Source: UBA5072 sp041737175 (GTDB taxonomy: Bacteria; Bacteroidota; Bacteroidia; Bacteroidales; UBA10428). Taken from it: 64,000 nt of DNA. The stretch lies in assembly GCA_041737175.1 (NCBI GenBank), contig JBGSSF010000004.1:142462-206461 (forward strand), written 5' to 3'. Position 1 is the stretch's first letter; every line of letters begins with the position of its first letter. The notes beneath the pieces were generated by a model that searched no databases, was not told where the DNA came from, and saw only the letters and a program-made list of their open reading frames with translations. The position numbers and the translations under genes were made by a program. Below, piece after piece: positions 53,386-62,004 of the stretch.

Positions 53386-54519
53386 ATGAGAACACTGGAG
53401 GCACTGGAAAAGTTCAGAATAAAGGGGGAAACAACCAAAGGCTCGAGAATTGTATCTGTAGATGCACTTCGTGGATTCGATATGTTTTGGATCATGGGTG
53501 GAGAAGCCATCTTTAAGAGCCTGGATAATATTTTCCATTCACCTGCCACGCATTTCATCAACACGCAACTGGATCATGTAGAATGGCTCGGTTTCAGGTT
53601 CTATGATATAATTATGCCTCTATTTGTCTGGCTTGCCGGTGTTTCAATCCCCTTTGCATTTCCCCGTCGTCTGGGCCAGGTCCTTTCAAAAGCTGCACTG
53701 TGGCCACATATTCTGAAGCGGTTTTTAATTCTGTGGATCCTGGGAATGGCAGTCCAGGGCAATCTGCTGACCTATGATTTTTCCGAATTCAAATTTTACA
53801 GCAATACCCTTCAGTCCATTGCAGCAGGTTACCTGATCGCATCTGTGCTGGTATTATATACAGGTGTCAGATGGCAGCTGGTTGCAACCCTTGGATTGAT
53901 GCTGGTATACTGGATCATTATGGTAATTCCGGTTCCTGGTGCAGTTGCCGGTTTATACAATCCTCAAGAGAATATGGCTCTGTTTATTGATAAATACATC
54001 CTGGGAAAATTTCAGGATGGTACCACCTATACCTGGATATTAAGCAGTCTTAATTTTGGAGCCACCACCATGCTGGGAGTGTTTGCGGGGTATTTACTTA
54101 AATCTGATGCCGGGGGATTGCAGAAAGTGTGGAAACTGGCTGTTTTTGGAATCGTTTTGATTATTCTGGCCAGGATATGGCACCCCTTTCATCCCATCAT
54201 CAAGCACATATGGACCGGCTCTTTTGTTCTCTTTGCCGGAGGCATCTGTTTCCTGGCGCTCGCATTTTTTTATCTGGTAGTGGATGTGTGGAAATACCAG
54301 CGGCCGGTAAAAGCTTTTGTCATTATTGGTGCCAATTCCATAGTGGCTTATACAGCCTGGCATCTGTTTGATTTCGGCCAGGTGGCCGAAGTTTTTACCA
54401 GGGGAATGCAAACCCAGGCAGGTGACTGGTATGGTTTTATCAGGGCAGTCGGCGCATTCCTGGTTATATTCCTGATCTTAAGGTATATGTATAGGAATAA
54501 AATTTTTGTGAAAGTCTAG
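53386..54519 (+). CDS. DUF5009 / heparan-alpha-glucosaminide-acetyltransferase-like membrane protein
   Basis: I use the ATG at 53386 (377 residues); the frame also opens upstream at 53344. After a basic N-terminal segment comes the family signature VSVDALRGFDMFWIM, then about nine to eleven membrane helices (FRFYDIIMPLFVWLAGVSIPFAF, FLILWILGMAVQGNLL, GATTMLGVFAGYLLKSD, AFVIIGANSIVAYTAWH). Relatives of this group (YeiB/NagX/HGSNAT-like) are thought to move acyl groups across the membrane onto sugars, but the bacterial members are mostly untested. It is divergent from dsbD and ends just before the minisatellite. A role in acetylating envelope or PUL sugars is possible but not shown. Confidence 0.82.
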   Translation: MRTLEALEKFRIKGETTKGSRIVSVDALRGFDMFWIMGGEAIFKSLDNIFHSPATHFINTQLDHVEWLGFRFYDIIMPLFVWLAGVSIPFAFPRRLGQVLSKAALWPHILKRFLILWILGMAVQGNLLTYDFSEFKFYSNTLQSIAAGYLIASVLVLYTGVRWQLVATLGLMLVYWIIMVIPVPGAVAGLYNPQENMALFIDKYILGKFQDGTTYTWILSSLNFGATTMLGVFAGYLLKSDAGGLQKVWKLAVFGIVLIILARIWHPFHPIIKHIWTGSFVLFAGGICFLALAFFYLVVDVWKYQRPVKAFVIIGANSIVAYTAWHLFDFGQVAEVFTRGMQTQAGDWYGFIRAVGAFLVIFLILRYMYRNKIFVKV

Positions 54520-54522
54520 AAT

Positions 54523-54852
54523 GATATGCAGATGTGCAGATGTGCAGATGTGCAGATGTGCAAATGTGAAAGACTGCAAGACTGCAAAACTGCAAAACTG
54601 CAAGACTGCAAGACTGCACGACTGCAAAACTGCAAGACTGCAAGACTGCAAAACTGCAAAACTGCAAGACTGCAAAACTGCACGACTGCAAAACTGCACG
54701 ACTGCAAGACTGCAAAACTGCACGACTGCAAAACTGCAAAACTGCAAGACTGCACGACTGCAAAACTGCAAAACTGCAAGACTGCACGACTGCAAAACTG
54801 CAAAACTGCACGACTGCACGACTGCAAAACTGCAAAACTGCACGACTGCAAG
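54523..54852. repeat. 8-bp minisatellite (GATGTGCA block then 35 ACTGCANN units)
   Basis: From 54573 to 54852 there are exactly 35 contiguous 8-bp units ACTGCAxx in perfect phase. Only the last two bases vary: AA (16 units), AG (10) and CG (9). Before it, 54523-54570 holds six GATGTGCA-like units (four perfect), and TGCA stays in one 8-bp phase across both blocks apart from one altered unit. The region fills the gap between convergent DUF5009 and rng genes. Because 8 is not a multiple of 3 and the units lack stops, long repetitive frames arise on both strands, but these are not genes. Confidence 0.95.
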
Positions 54853-54855
54853 ACT

Positions 54856-56406
54856 CTACCCTATAATCTCTTCCCCTCTGGTATCAAAGATATGGTATTC
54901 CAGAAAATCGTAGGATGAGATGGGGATCACTTTGATCCTGGTTTTATAACGGAAACGCCATCTGAGGCAGATCGGCATCAGTCCTTTTTTAATGAATGCT
55001 GCAACATACGGGTGTAGCTTAAGCACAAGGACAGGATACTTCTCCTTTTCCAGCAAAGTGTTGATATGATTCTCAATCTTATCCACAAACAATATACTGG
55101 GTGAAATTTCTCCCGAGCCATTGCAGGTAGGACATTTTTCAGTAGTACTGACATGCATCTCGGGTCTGACACGTTGCCGGGTAATTTGCATCAGGCCAAA
55201 CTTGCTGAGGGGAAGAATGCTGTGTTTAGCACGGTCATTTTCCATGGCCTGTTTGATCTTCTCGTTGATCTTTTGTTTATGATCACTCGATTGCATATCT
55301 ATAAAATCAATTACGATAATGCCGCCCATATCACGCAGTCTGAGCTGCCTGGCAATTTCTTCTGCTGCTGCCAGGTTGGTCTCGAAAGCATTGCTCTCCT
55401 GGTTTGTCACTGTTTTGGATCGGTTACCGCTGTTGACATCAATGACATGAAGTGCTTCGGTATGTTCGATAATGAGATAGGCGCCGTTTTTAAACGATAC
55501 CGTTTTACCAAAAGATGATTTAATCTGTTTCTCAATACCGAAATGTTCAAATATTGGGATCTCGCCCTTATGCAGCTTAACGATCTTTTCTTTCTCAGGG
55601 GCGATGGTGCTGATGTATTCCTTAATTTCCCTGAAAATCACCTCGTCATCCACAGTAATGCTGTTGAATGAAACATTCAGAATGTCCCTCAGAATGGCAG
55701 AAGTACGGTTTATTTCACCAATGAAGAGAAAAGGGGGTTTAATCCCTTTAAGGTTTTCAAATGCATTTTCCCATTTACGCACCAAACCTTTAAGCTCCGT
55801 GTCGAGGTCTTTTACCTTTTTACCTTCGGCAACAGTCCGTACAATAATACCATAATTATGAGGTTTTATGCTCTGAATCAAGGTTTTTAACCTGTTCCTT
55901 TCTTCAACCGATTGAATTTTCTGGGAAACGGAAACCTTATCATGGAAGGGCATTAAAACAAGATTTCTGCCCGCAATGGAGATCTCGGAAGTCAGACGGG
56001 GTCCCTTGGTGGATATGGGCTCCTTGGCTATCTGCACCATTACCAGTTGTCCCTGCACCAGCACATCGGATATGGTACCTTCCTTGTCAATATCACGTTC
56101 ACGCTTGAATTTCTGAAAAGAGATAATCTTACCCTTTCGGTTTACTGAGGAATCAAGATACCGGTGCAAAGATCTTACCTGGGGTCCAAGGTCGAGATAA
56201 TGTAAAAAGGCATCTTTCTCATATCCAACATCAACAAAGGCAGCATTCAATCCCGGCATTAGCTTTTTGACCTTACCCAGATAAATGTCGCCAACAGCAA
56301 ACTTGGGGTTGCTTTTTTCCTTATTTAACTCAACTAACTTCTTATCCTCTAAAAGAGCAATGCTAACATCGCTGGAAGATGTATCAATAATTAATTCTTT
56401 GCTCAC
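54856..56406 (-). CDS. rng: Ribonuclease G/E family endoribonuclease
   Basis: This 516-residue protein has the RNase E/G layout: an S1-like domain (about 35-125; VGDIYLGKVKKLMPGLNAAFVDVGYEKDAFLH), the catalytic region (about 280-400; IIVIDFIDMQSSDHK with the metal-binding aspartates) and the Zn-link CPTCNGSG (about 420) that forms the dimer. It cleaves single-stranded RNA and takes part in rRNA maturation and mRNA turnover in the cytoplasm. Bacteroidota usually have one short RNase G-like member, and this length fits. It lies downstream of hupB-like and the ribosomal micro-protein, separated by a hairpin terminator, so it is probably transcribed alone. The stop is 4 bp from the minisatellite. 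Confidence 0.93.
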   Translation of the reverse strand: MSKELIIDTSSSDVSIALLEDKKLVELNKEKSNPKFAVGDIYLGKVKKLMPGLNAAFVDVGYEKDAFLHYLDLGPQVRSLHRYLDSSVNRKGKIISFQKFKRERDIDKEGTISDVLVQGQLVMVQIAKEPISTKGPRLTSEISIAGRNLVLMPFHDKVSVSQKIQSVEERNRLKTLIQSIKPHNYGIIVRTVAEGKKVKDLDTELKGLVRKWENAFENLKGIKPPFLFIGEINRTSAILRDILNVSFNSITVDDEVIFREIKEYISTIAPEKEKIVKLHKGEIPIFEHFGIEKQIKSSFGKTVSFKNGAYLIIEHTEALHVIDVNSGNRSKTVTNQESNAFETNLAAAEEIARQLRLRDMGGIIVIDFIDMQSSDHKQKINEKIKQAMENDRAKHSILPLSKFGLMQITRQRVRPEMHVSTTEKCPTCNGSGEISPSILFVDKIENHINTLLEKEKYPVLVLKLHPYVAAFIKKGLMPICLRWRFRYKTRIKVIPISSYDFLEYHIFDTRGEEIIG

Positions 56407-56465
56407 ATTTACTCTATATTATGACGAAATCCGATGTCTGATCAACGTCTTTAAATAAAACATAA

Positions 56466-56501
56466 TAAACCTAAAGTGAAACTGGTTCAACTTTAGGTTT
56501 A
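56466..56501 (-). terminator. Terminator between the micro-protein gene and rng
   Basis: TAAACCTAAAGT (56466-56477) and ACTTTAGGTTTA (56490-56501) make a perfect 12-bp stem. Read on the minus strand it is followed by TTATGTTTTATTT. It should end the HU plus micro-protein transcript before rng. Confidence 0.6.
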
Positions 56502-56529
56502 TTTTCGCTTATTATGAATAAGTTACAGA

Positions 56530-56625
56530 CTATCTGTTCTTCTTCTTATGCCTGTTTTTACGCAAACGTTTTTTACGTTTGTGTGTAGCCATCTTATGTC
56601 TCTTACGCTTCTTACCGCTTGGCAT
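56530..56625 (-). CDS. 31-residue basic protein, mS38/AURKAIP1-COX24-like small ribosomal protein
   Basis: A tiny frame encodes MPSGKKRKRHKMATHKRKK followed by RLRKNRHKKKNR. The KMAxHKRKKRLRKNRHKKK core is the COX24/AURKAIP1 (mS38) motif, which is carried by the bacterial small-subunit protein bS22 in actinobacteria and by micro-proteins of Bacteroidota. Over half of the residues are Lys, Arg or His, as expected for an rRNA-embedded protein. It is immediately downstream (24 bp) of the HU gene and ends before a terminator. I am confident of the family, less so of its exact position in the ribosome. Confidence 0.8.
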   Translation of the reverse strand: MPSGKKRKRHKMATHKRKKRLRKNRHKKKNR

Positions 56626-56649
56626 TTCTTCAGAATTAATGGGTAGAAT

Positions 56650-56934
56650 TTATTTAACGTTTGCCTTAACCTTATTTACAAAGGTTTTTGCAGGTTTAAA
56701 CGAAGGGATATTATGGGCTGGAATAATAAGAGTAGTATTCTTAGAAATATTCCTTGCCGTTTTCTTTGCCCTCTTTTTGATAATGAAACTACCGAACCCT
56801 CTCAGGTAGACATTTTTATTAACTACCAAGGAGTCTTTTACAGCTTCCATAAAAGCTTCAACTGTCTTCTGAACAGTGATTTTCTCAATCCCGGTGTTTT
56901 TTGAGATTTCGTTTACAATATCCGCTTTCGTCAT
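56650..56934 (-). CDS. HU/IHF-family DNA-binding protein
   Basis: This 94-residue protein is a complete HU fold. Its start MTKADIVNEISKNTGIEK, the dimer core VQKTVEAFMEAVKDSL and RGFGSFIIKKRAKKTARN (the beta-arm entry with the conserved GFGxF) are all present. The arm reads KNTTLIIPAHNIPSFKPAK, where the usual Pro at the tip is kept. It bends DNA and compacts the nucleoid. The gene is the first of a short transcript with the ribosomal micro-protein. A TATATTTG box at 56988-56995 is a likely promoter element. Confidence 0.95.
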   Translation of the reverse strand: MTKADIVNEISKNTGIEKITVQKTVEAFMEAVKDSLVVNKNVYLRGFGSFIIKKRAKKTARNISKNTTLIIPAHNIPSFKPAKTFVNKVKANVK

Positions 56935-56987
56935 TGTTAAAATTCTTTAATTATCAATAAATTAGATGTTTTCAAAAATATGAGCTG

Positions 56988-56995
56988 CAAATATA
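56988..56995 (-). promoter_or_regulatory. Candidate -7 box of the HU gene
   Basis: The minus strand reads TATATTTG, matching TAnnTTTG, about 54 bp before the HU ATG. The region between HU and the divergent mutY is AT-rich and no clear -33 element is visible. Confidence 0.45.
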
Positions 56996-57073
56996 AAGTA
57001 TTTCCTTCGATAAATAAAATAGTAAACCATTAATTTTGACAATCTTTTAAATTTATTTAATCTAAACCAACTC

Positions 57074-58141
57074 ATGAGTATTTCCGAAATTATTGTAAAA
57101 TGGTACCATGAGAAAAAAAGGGACTTACCCTGGCGAAAAGCCGAAACACCTTATCATATCTGGATCTCTGAAATTATTCTTCAACAAACACGGGTAGTTC
57201 AGGGCCTGGAATACTACAACAGGTTTATTGAAAAGTATCCCTCGGTGATTGAACTGGCAAATGCCCCTCTTGATGAAGTACTTAAATTATGGCAAGGCCT
57301 GGGTTATTATACGCGGGCCAGGAATCTCCACCTGACGGCACAAATGATAGCCTTTGAATTAAAGGGTCAGTTTCCCCGAACCTATCAGGAATTAGTAAAA
57401 CTCAAAGGCATAGGTCCCTATACAGCAGCTGCCATTGCCTCAATCGCATTTAAAGAACCTGTAGCCCTGGTTGATGGTAATGTTTTCCGGGTATTATCAC
57501 GGCTGTTCTGCATACAGATGCCGGTTGATAGCGCTGCCGGAAAACAAATCTTCGAAAAATTAGCTGCAGATATACTGGATCCCGGTAAACCTGATATCCA
57601 CAACCAGGCCCTGATGGAACTCGGGGCGCTGATATGCCTTCCAAAAAATCCGGTTTGCAACGACTGTCCGCTGATTCTTAATTGCAAAGCTCATACAGAA
57701 AAGAAAATCGAACTTTTTCCGGTCAAATCAGGAAAAATAAAACAACGGATACGGTATTACAATTACCTGTTTATCCGTGACCGGGATTATACCTATCTTC
57801 ATAAACGCACGGGCAAGGATATTTGGAACTCACTTTACGAGTTTCCGCTGATTGAGTCGGATGTTTCAATGGAATACCATAAGCTTTCAACATCACAGGA
57901 ATGGTTTGCACTCTTCGGGGACAGAAAAACCGAGGCGGATCCTTATCCCAAAACCTATAAACATCAACTTACCCATCAAATCCTGTATTGCACCTTTTAT
58001 TATATTGATGTTGGTTTTACTTTGGATTCCTCAACGGACAGCGGATTAATCCGGATTCCTTTAAAACATCTCTCCCAATACGCTGTGCCAAAAATAATTG
58101 AGAAATACATTGACAATTTGCATCAGGAAGGAATGTTCTAA
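57074..58141 (+). CDS. mutY: A/G-specific adenine DNA glycosylase
   Basis: This 355-residue protein has the HhH-GPD glycosylase domain: catalytic acid Glu33 in ISEIILQQTRV, the helix-hairpin-helix LKGIGPYTAAAIAS and Asp134 in LVDGNVFRV. The iron-sulfur loop has Cys188, Cys195, Cys198 and Cys204 in the C-x6-C-x2-C-x5-C spacing. The C-terminal 130 residues are the NUDIX-like 8-oxoG-recognition domain. It removes adenine mispaired with 8-oxoguanine. mutY, ssb, gldE and gldD in this order is a conserved Bacteroidota arrangement, so the four probably share a transcript. Confidence 0.96.
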   Translation: MSISEIIVKWYHEKKRDLPWRKAETPYHIWISEIILQQTRVVQGLEYYNRFIEKYPSVIELANAPLDEVLKLWQGLGYYTRARNLHLTAQMIAFELKGQFPRTYQELVKLKGIGPYTAAAIASIAFKEPVALVDGNVFRVLSRLFCIQMPVDSAAGKQIFEKLAADILDPGKPDIHNQALMELGALICLPKNPVCNDCPLILNCKAHTEKKIELFPVKSGKIKQRIRYYNYLFIRDRDYTYLHKRTGKDIWNSLYEFPLIESDVSMEYHKLSTSQEWFALFGDRKTEADPYPKTYKHQLTHQILYCTFYYIDVGFTLDSSTDSGLIRIPLKHLSQYAVPKIIEKYIDNLHQEGMF

Positions 58142-58191
58142 ATTGAATTCATAATTTTTTATAATTTTACCGAGTTTAATAAATCAATCCT

Positions 58192-58623
58192 ATGTCAGTC
58201 AATAAAGTTATTTTAGTGGGTCATGTCGGACAGGACCCTGAAGTTCGTTATCTTGACAATAATACTCCTGTTTGCACCATCAGAATGGCAACCAGTGATG
58301 TTTATAAAAACAAGAGCGGTGAACGCGTAACAACTACGGAATGGCATAATGTAGTTCTCTGGAGAGGTCTGGCTGAGGTTGCAGAAAAATATGTGAAAAA
58401 AGGCAGTCAGATTTATATTGAAGGCAAACTTCGCACCCGTTCCTGGGATGACAAAGACAAGAACAAAAGATATACCACTGAAATAGTAGCTGATATTATG
58501 CAGCTGCTTGGCAAAAGAGCCGACGAATCTGGTGCGGCAGCATCAGCACCCCATATTGATCAATCCACCAGCGAAAAGCCACAGGTGGATGAACCGGATC
58601 TCACCAATGATCTACCCTTTTAA
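58192..58623 (+). CDS. ssb: Single-stranded DNA-binding protein
   Basis: The 143-residue protein has the OB-fold of bacterial SSB (about 1-105; NKVILVGHVGQDPEVRYL, TEWHNVVLWRGLAEVAEKYVKKG, YIEGKLRTRSWDD). A short disordered linker follows, with the acidic tip NDLPF that binds partner proteins. Length and tip are typical of the family. It binds single-stranded DNA in replication and repair. It follows mutY by 50 bp and precedes gldE by 8 bp. Confidence 0.97.
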   Translation: MSVNKVILVGHVGQDPEVRYLDNNTPVCTIRMATSDVYKNKSGERVTTTEWHNVVLWRGLAEVAEKYVKKGSQIYIEGKLRTRSWDDKDKNKRYTTEIVADIMQLLGKRADESGAAASAPHIDQSTSEKPQVDEPDLTNDLPF

Positions 58624-58631
58624 TACACAGT

Positions 58632-59999
58632 TTGATTAATTTATTGATTAAGGAATTGGACGACGAACCCTATCACCAGGCATTTACTGCGGCATTTGAT
58701 TTTACCGTTAATGCATTTACCCTGGACCTGTTTATTGCTCTGATTGCAATATTGGTACTTCTCATTCTTTCTGCTTTGGTTTCGGGTGCCGAAGCAGCCT
58801 TTTTCTCATTATCTCCCACAGAGATCAGTTCCATCAGATCCTCGAAATCCCGAAGCAATCAGGTTGTTATTAAATTGTTGGGAATGCCGGAAAAACTGCT
58901 GGCCACCATACTGGTGACCAATAATCTGACCAATATCGGCATCATTGTTATTTCAGCCTATTTCAGCAGTTCCCTGTTCGATTTTTCCAATTCCAGGGTA
59001 ATGGGTTTCATTGTTGAGGTAGTGGTGATAACCCTGGTAATCGTTTTCTTTGGTGAAATCCTTCCCAAGATATATGCCATAAGATATTCAGACAAGATGG
59101 CCAGATTCATGGCCATACCGCTTGAATATGCGGAAATAATATGCCGGCCGCTGAATTTTCTGTTGGTCAATTCCACTGCCTGGATCCAAAAGAAATTTTC
59201 AACGCATGGCAAGTCGATTTCCATGGATGATTTGTCGGATGCCCTTGATCTGACTGAACAAAGTATTACGGACGAAAAGAAAATTCTCGAAGGCATAGTC
59301 AAATTTGGCAACCTTGATGTGCGTGAAATCATGACGCCCCGGGTGGACATTATTGGGGTATCGATTCGGACCCGATTCAGGAAGCTCATTAACCTGGTCG
59401 TTGATTCGGGATATTCACGCATTCCTGTATATAATCAGGATATGGACAACATCAAAGGTATTCTTTACATCAAGGATCTGCTGCCATTTATAGGGAAACC
59501 CGATACCTTCAACTGGCAATCTCTTATGCGTCCGCCATCCTATGTTCCCGAGACTAAAAAGATCAATGATCTGATGAAGGAGTTTCAGACGAGCAAGTTT
59601 CATATGGCTGTGGTTATAGATGAATATGGCGGCACATCCGGGATAATTACCCTGGAAGATATTCTGGAAGAGATAGTAGGGGAAATTACCGATGAATCGG
59701 ACAATGATGAAGCTTTCTATGTGAAGATGGATGAGGAAAATTACCTTTTTGAAGGGAAAGTGCTGCTCAATGATTTCTTTAAAGTATATCATGTAGATGA
59801 AACCATATTTGATGAAGTAAAAGGCGAGGCTGATACATTGGCAGGACTTATCCTTGAGCTAAGAGGTGAATTGCCCCTGAAGAACGAAGTGATTTCCTGC
59901 AAAGGATTCGACTTTACCGTAAAATCAGTGGATCAGCGGCGGATCAAACAACTTCAGGTAACCCTTAAAAGCAAGGTCAGGCATGAAGCAAAAGCTTAA
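58632..59999 (+). CDS. gldE: Gliding-motility-associated CNNM/CorC-like protein GldE
   Basis: No ATG is near, so translation probably uses the TTG at 58632 (or TTG at 58644 or 58656); I keep the longest. The 455-residue protein has an N-terminal CNNM membrane domain (about 30-195; three to four helices, ALVSGAEAAFFSLSPTEISS), a CBS pair (about 215-335; VREIMTPRVDIIGVSI, SKFHMAVVIDEYGG) and a CorC_HlyC transporter-associated domain (about 350-440). GldE supports the gliding/T9SS machinery and resembles magnesium-efflux proteins. Its stop overlaps the gldD start by 17 bp. Confidence 0.88.
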   Translation: MINLLIKELDDEPYHQAFTAAFDFTVNAFTLDLFIALIAILVLLILSALVSGAEAAFFSLSPTEISSIRSSKSRSNQVVIKLLGMPEKLLATILVTNNLTNIGIIVISAYFSSSLFDFSNSRVMGFIVEVVVITLVIVFFGEILPKIYAIRYSDKMARFMAIPLEYAEIICRPLNFLLVNSTAWIQKKFSTHGKSISMDDLSDALDLTEQSITDEKKILEGIVKFGNLDVREIMTPRVDIIGVSIRTRFRKLINLVVDSGYSRIPVYNQDMDNIKGILYIKDLLPFIGKPDTFNWQSLMRPPSYVPETKKINDLMKEFQTSKFHMAVVIDEYGGTSGIITLEDILEEIVGEITDESDNDEAFYVKMDEENYLFEGKVLLNDFFKVYHVDETIFDEVKGEADTLAGLILELRGELPLKNEVISCKGFDFTVKSVDQRRIKQLQVTLKSKVRHEAKA

Positions 60000-60582
60000 T
60001 TTTCTGAAATTATCCTGGACAGGATCCATCCTGACTTTGTTAATCATCATCTTGTTGGATGTCAGTTGCACTAAAACATATACCCCTAAACCAAGAAGTT
60101 ACTTCAGGATCGATTTCCCCGAAAAGGAATACACATCCTACAAATCGGTTTGTAATTATGGTTTTGAAGTCCCTGTTTATGCTGAGGTGGTTCCATACCA
60201 GGTAAACCAGGAGCCCTGCTGGATCAATATTAATTTTCCCGGCTACAAAGGCACGATTCATATCACTTACAAAACCTTGCACAATGATCTGAACCTTCAC
60301 ATTGAGGATATTCATACGCTGGCCTATAAGCACATCATTAAGGCAGATGATATTATTGAACGTCCTTTTTCATATCCTGACCGGAATGTACATGGTATGA
60401 TTTATGATATTAAAGGTAACACAGCCTCATCACTAAGTTTTTACGCAACCGACAGCACATCCAATTTTCTAAGCGGTGCTCTGTACTTCAGGGTGATCCC
60501 CAACAAGGATTCCCTTGCTCCTGTCATCAGATTCTTCTCATCTGATATCATACATCTGATTGAAACCCTGAACTGGAAGTAA
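59983..60582 (+). CDS. gldD: Gliding motility lipoprotein GldD
   Basis: The 199-residue protein has a lipoprotein signal (ILTLLIIILLDVSC) and then the GldD domain. TYTPKPRSYFRIDFPEKEY at the start of the mature protein and NINFPGYKGTIHITYKTL later are diagnostic of GldD. It is required for gliding and T9SS function in flavobacteria and is anchored in the envelope. Together with the T9SS sorting domain on the beta-helix protein it implies that this cell has an active T9SS. It overlaps gldE by 17 bp. Confidence 0.93.
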   Translation: MKQKLNFLKLSWTGSILTLLIIILLDVSCTKTYTPKPRSYFRIDFPEKEYTSYKSVCNYGFEVPVYAEVVPYQVNQEPCWININFPGYKGTIHITYKTLHNDLNLHIEDIHTLAYKHIIKADDIIERPFSYPDRNVHGMIYDIKGNTASSLSFYATDSTSNFLSGALYFRVIPNKDSLAPVIRFFSSDIIHLIETLNWK

Positions 60583-60601
60583 CTTAATAACATTCGACAC
60601 C

Positions 60602-61234
60602 ATGGCAATAATAATGAATGAATTTTTGGATTGTGGCTGCCATTTAGGTATCTGGAAAATCACTGAGGATCTTGATCTTCTGTTGTCAAAAATTACCCTG
60701 ACCCGTGAGGAACTTGAAACGCTTGAAAGATTCTCCTATACACCCAGAAAAATTGAATGGCTGAGTGTGAGAGTGTTGTTGAAGGCTATGACGAACAATG
60801 AACTGTCCATTTATTATAACGGCAACAGAAAGCCATTTATTAAGGGTAATTCGCATTACATCAGCATTTCTCATTCCCGTGATCTGACCTCCATTCTGTT
60901 AAGTCCTAAAATGAAGGTGGGTATTGATCTGGAATATATGTCACACCGTATCAGCTCCATATCCCATAAGTTCATCAATGAGAATGACTCAATCACCGAC
61001 AATGAGGAACAGAAAAAATACCATCTTTACATTCACTGGTGTGCCAAGGAAGCCTTGTACAAGATATGTGACAAGCAGGACATCAATTTCAGGGATAGTC
61101 TGACCATCGAACCATTTCAGCCGTCAGACAGCGGGGTAATCCAGGGCCGTGTTCATAACCGCTCCCGAAACGAGCTTTTCAATCTGAATTATTTCAGTCT
61201 GGGTAACTATGTTGTGGTCTGGTGCTGCAAATAG
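60602..61234 (+). CDS. 4'-phosphopantetheinyl transferase
   Basis: The 210-residue protein is an Sfp-type transferase: it has VGIDLEYM (Asp109, Glu111, metal ligands) and WCAKEALYK (Glu150, metal ligand and base), with the Sfp-type N-terminal half before them. It moves phosphopantetheine from CoA to carrier proteins. Length is slightly shorter than Sfp, as often in Bacteroidota. It lies 19 bp after gldD and 26 bp before the GGGP synthase-like gene, which points to one operon. Confidence 0.9.
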   Translation: MAIIMNEFLDCGCHLGIWKITEDLDLLLSKITLTREELETLERFSYTPRKIEWLSVRVLLKAMTNNELSIYYNGNRKPFIKGNSHYISISHSRDLTSILLSPKMKVGIDLEYMSHRISSISHKFINENDSITDNEEQKKYHLYIHWCAKEALYKICDKQDINFRDSLTIEPFQPSDSGVIQGRVHNRSRNELFNLNYFSLGNYVVVWCCK

Positions 61235-61260
61235 CAATTAATGATGGCAGAGGATAGTAT

Positions 61261-62004
61261 ATGATGAATGTTTCTATTTATACATCGCTTTTCGCAAAGA
61301 ACCGCAAGATATTCTCCCTGCTTGTTGACCCGGAGAAGCACCGTGCTGATACCCTTGCAAGAACTATTGACATGGCAGTAAAGGCCCGTGTGGATGTGAT
61401 CCTTGTCGGGGGCAGCCTGACTTCCTCGCCCATTGATGATACAATTATCAGTGTGAAACAAAAAACGGAAATTCCTGTCATACTTTTTCCCGGTAACCTT
61501 CTTCAGCTGAGTTCCAAGGCTGATGGCATCCTGCTGTTATCTTTGCTCTCTGGCAGGAACCCTGAATACCTGATCGGGAACCATGTTCTGGCCTCACAAT
61601 TCATTAAGAAATCAGGCATTGAGATCATACCTACCGGTTATATACTGGTTGACGGTCATTATCTTTCTTCGGTTGAATACATAAGCAATACCCGCCCCAT
61701 ACCATCTGAAAAGGCTGATATCATTGTGGCTACAGCCCTTGCCGGGGAACAGCTCGGTTTAAAACTGATCTATCTTGAGGCGGGGAGTGGTGCCGGTGAC
61801 CGGATAAGGGAAGAAATCGTCATGCAGGTAAAGGAAAGTATTTCGATACCCCTGGTTGTGGGCGGAGGAATCAGAACAGCTGAAGATATACGCAATTTGT
61901 ACAAAGCCGGAGCTAACGGAGTAGTCGTTGGTACGGCAATTGAAAATGATTACAGGGTTTTATCATCGCTGGCAGCAGTTAGGAATGAATTTGACACCAG
62001 GTAG
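61261..62004 (+). CDS. Geranylgeranylglyceryl-phosphate-synthase-like (PcrB family) enzyme
   Basis: The 247-residue TIM-barrel protein has FSLLVDPEKH near its start, VILVGGSLT, PVILFPGN, IPTGYILVDG and the phosphate-binding VVGGGIRTAEDI plus NGVVVGTAIE. These are the GGGP/heptaprenylglyceryl-phosphate synthase motifs of the PcrB family; Bacteroidota contain a bacterial branch of this archaeal ether-lipid enzyme. The product in this group is not settled. The stop codon TAG (62002-62004) lies inside a palindromic repeat, and the encoded end is NEFDTR. It is the last gene of the mutY-to-GGGPS run. Confidence 0.88.
   Translation: MMNVSIYTSLFAKNRKIFSLLVDPEKHRADTLARTIDMAVKARVDVILVGGSLTSSPIDDTIISVKQKTEIPVILFPGNLLQLSSKADGILLLSLLSGRNPEYLIGNHVLASQFIKKSGIEIIPTGYILVDGHYLSSVEYISNTRPIPSEKADIIVATALAGEQLGLKLIYLEAGSGAGDRIREEIVMQVKESISIPLVVGGGIRTAEDIRNLYKAGANGVVVGTAIENDYRVLSSLAAVRNEFDTR

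Noticed and set aside
54464..54918. Several long open frames on both strands with repeated Ala-Val-Leu-Gln-Ser-Cys or Lys-Thr-Ala-Lys-Leu-Gln motifs
   Set aside because: They are read-through of the 8-bp minisatellite, which contains no stop in several frames. None has a start context or a non-repetitive body.
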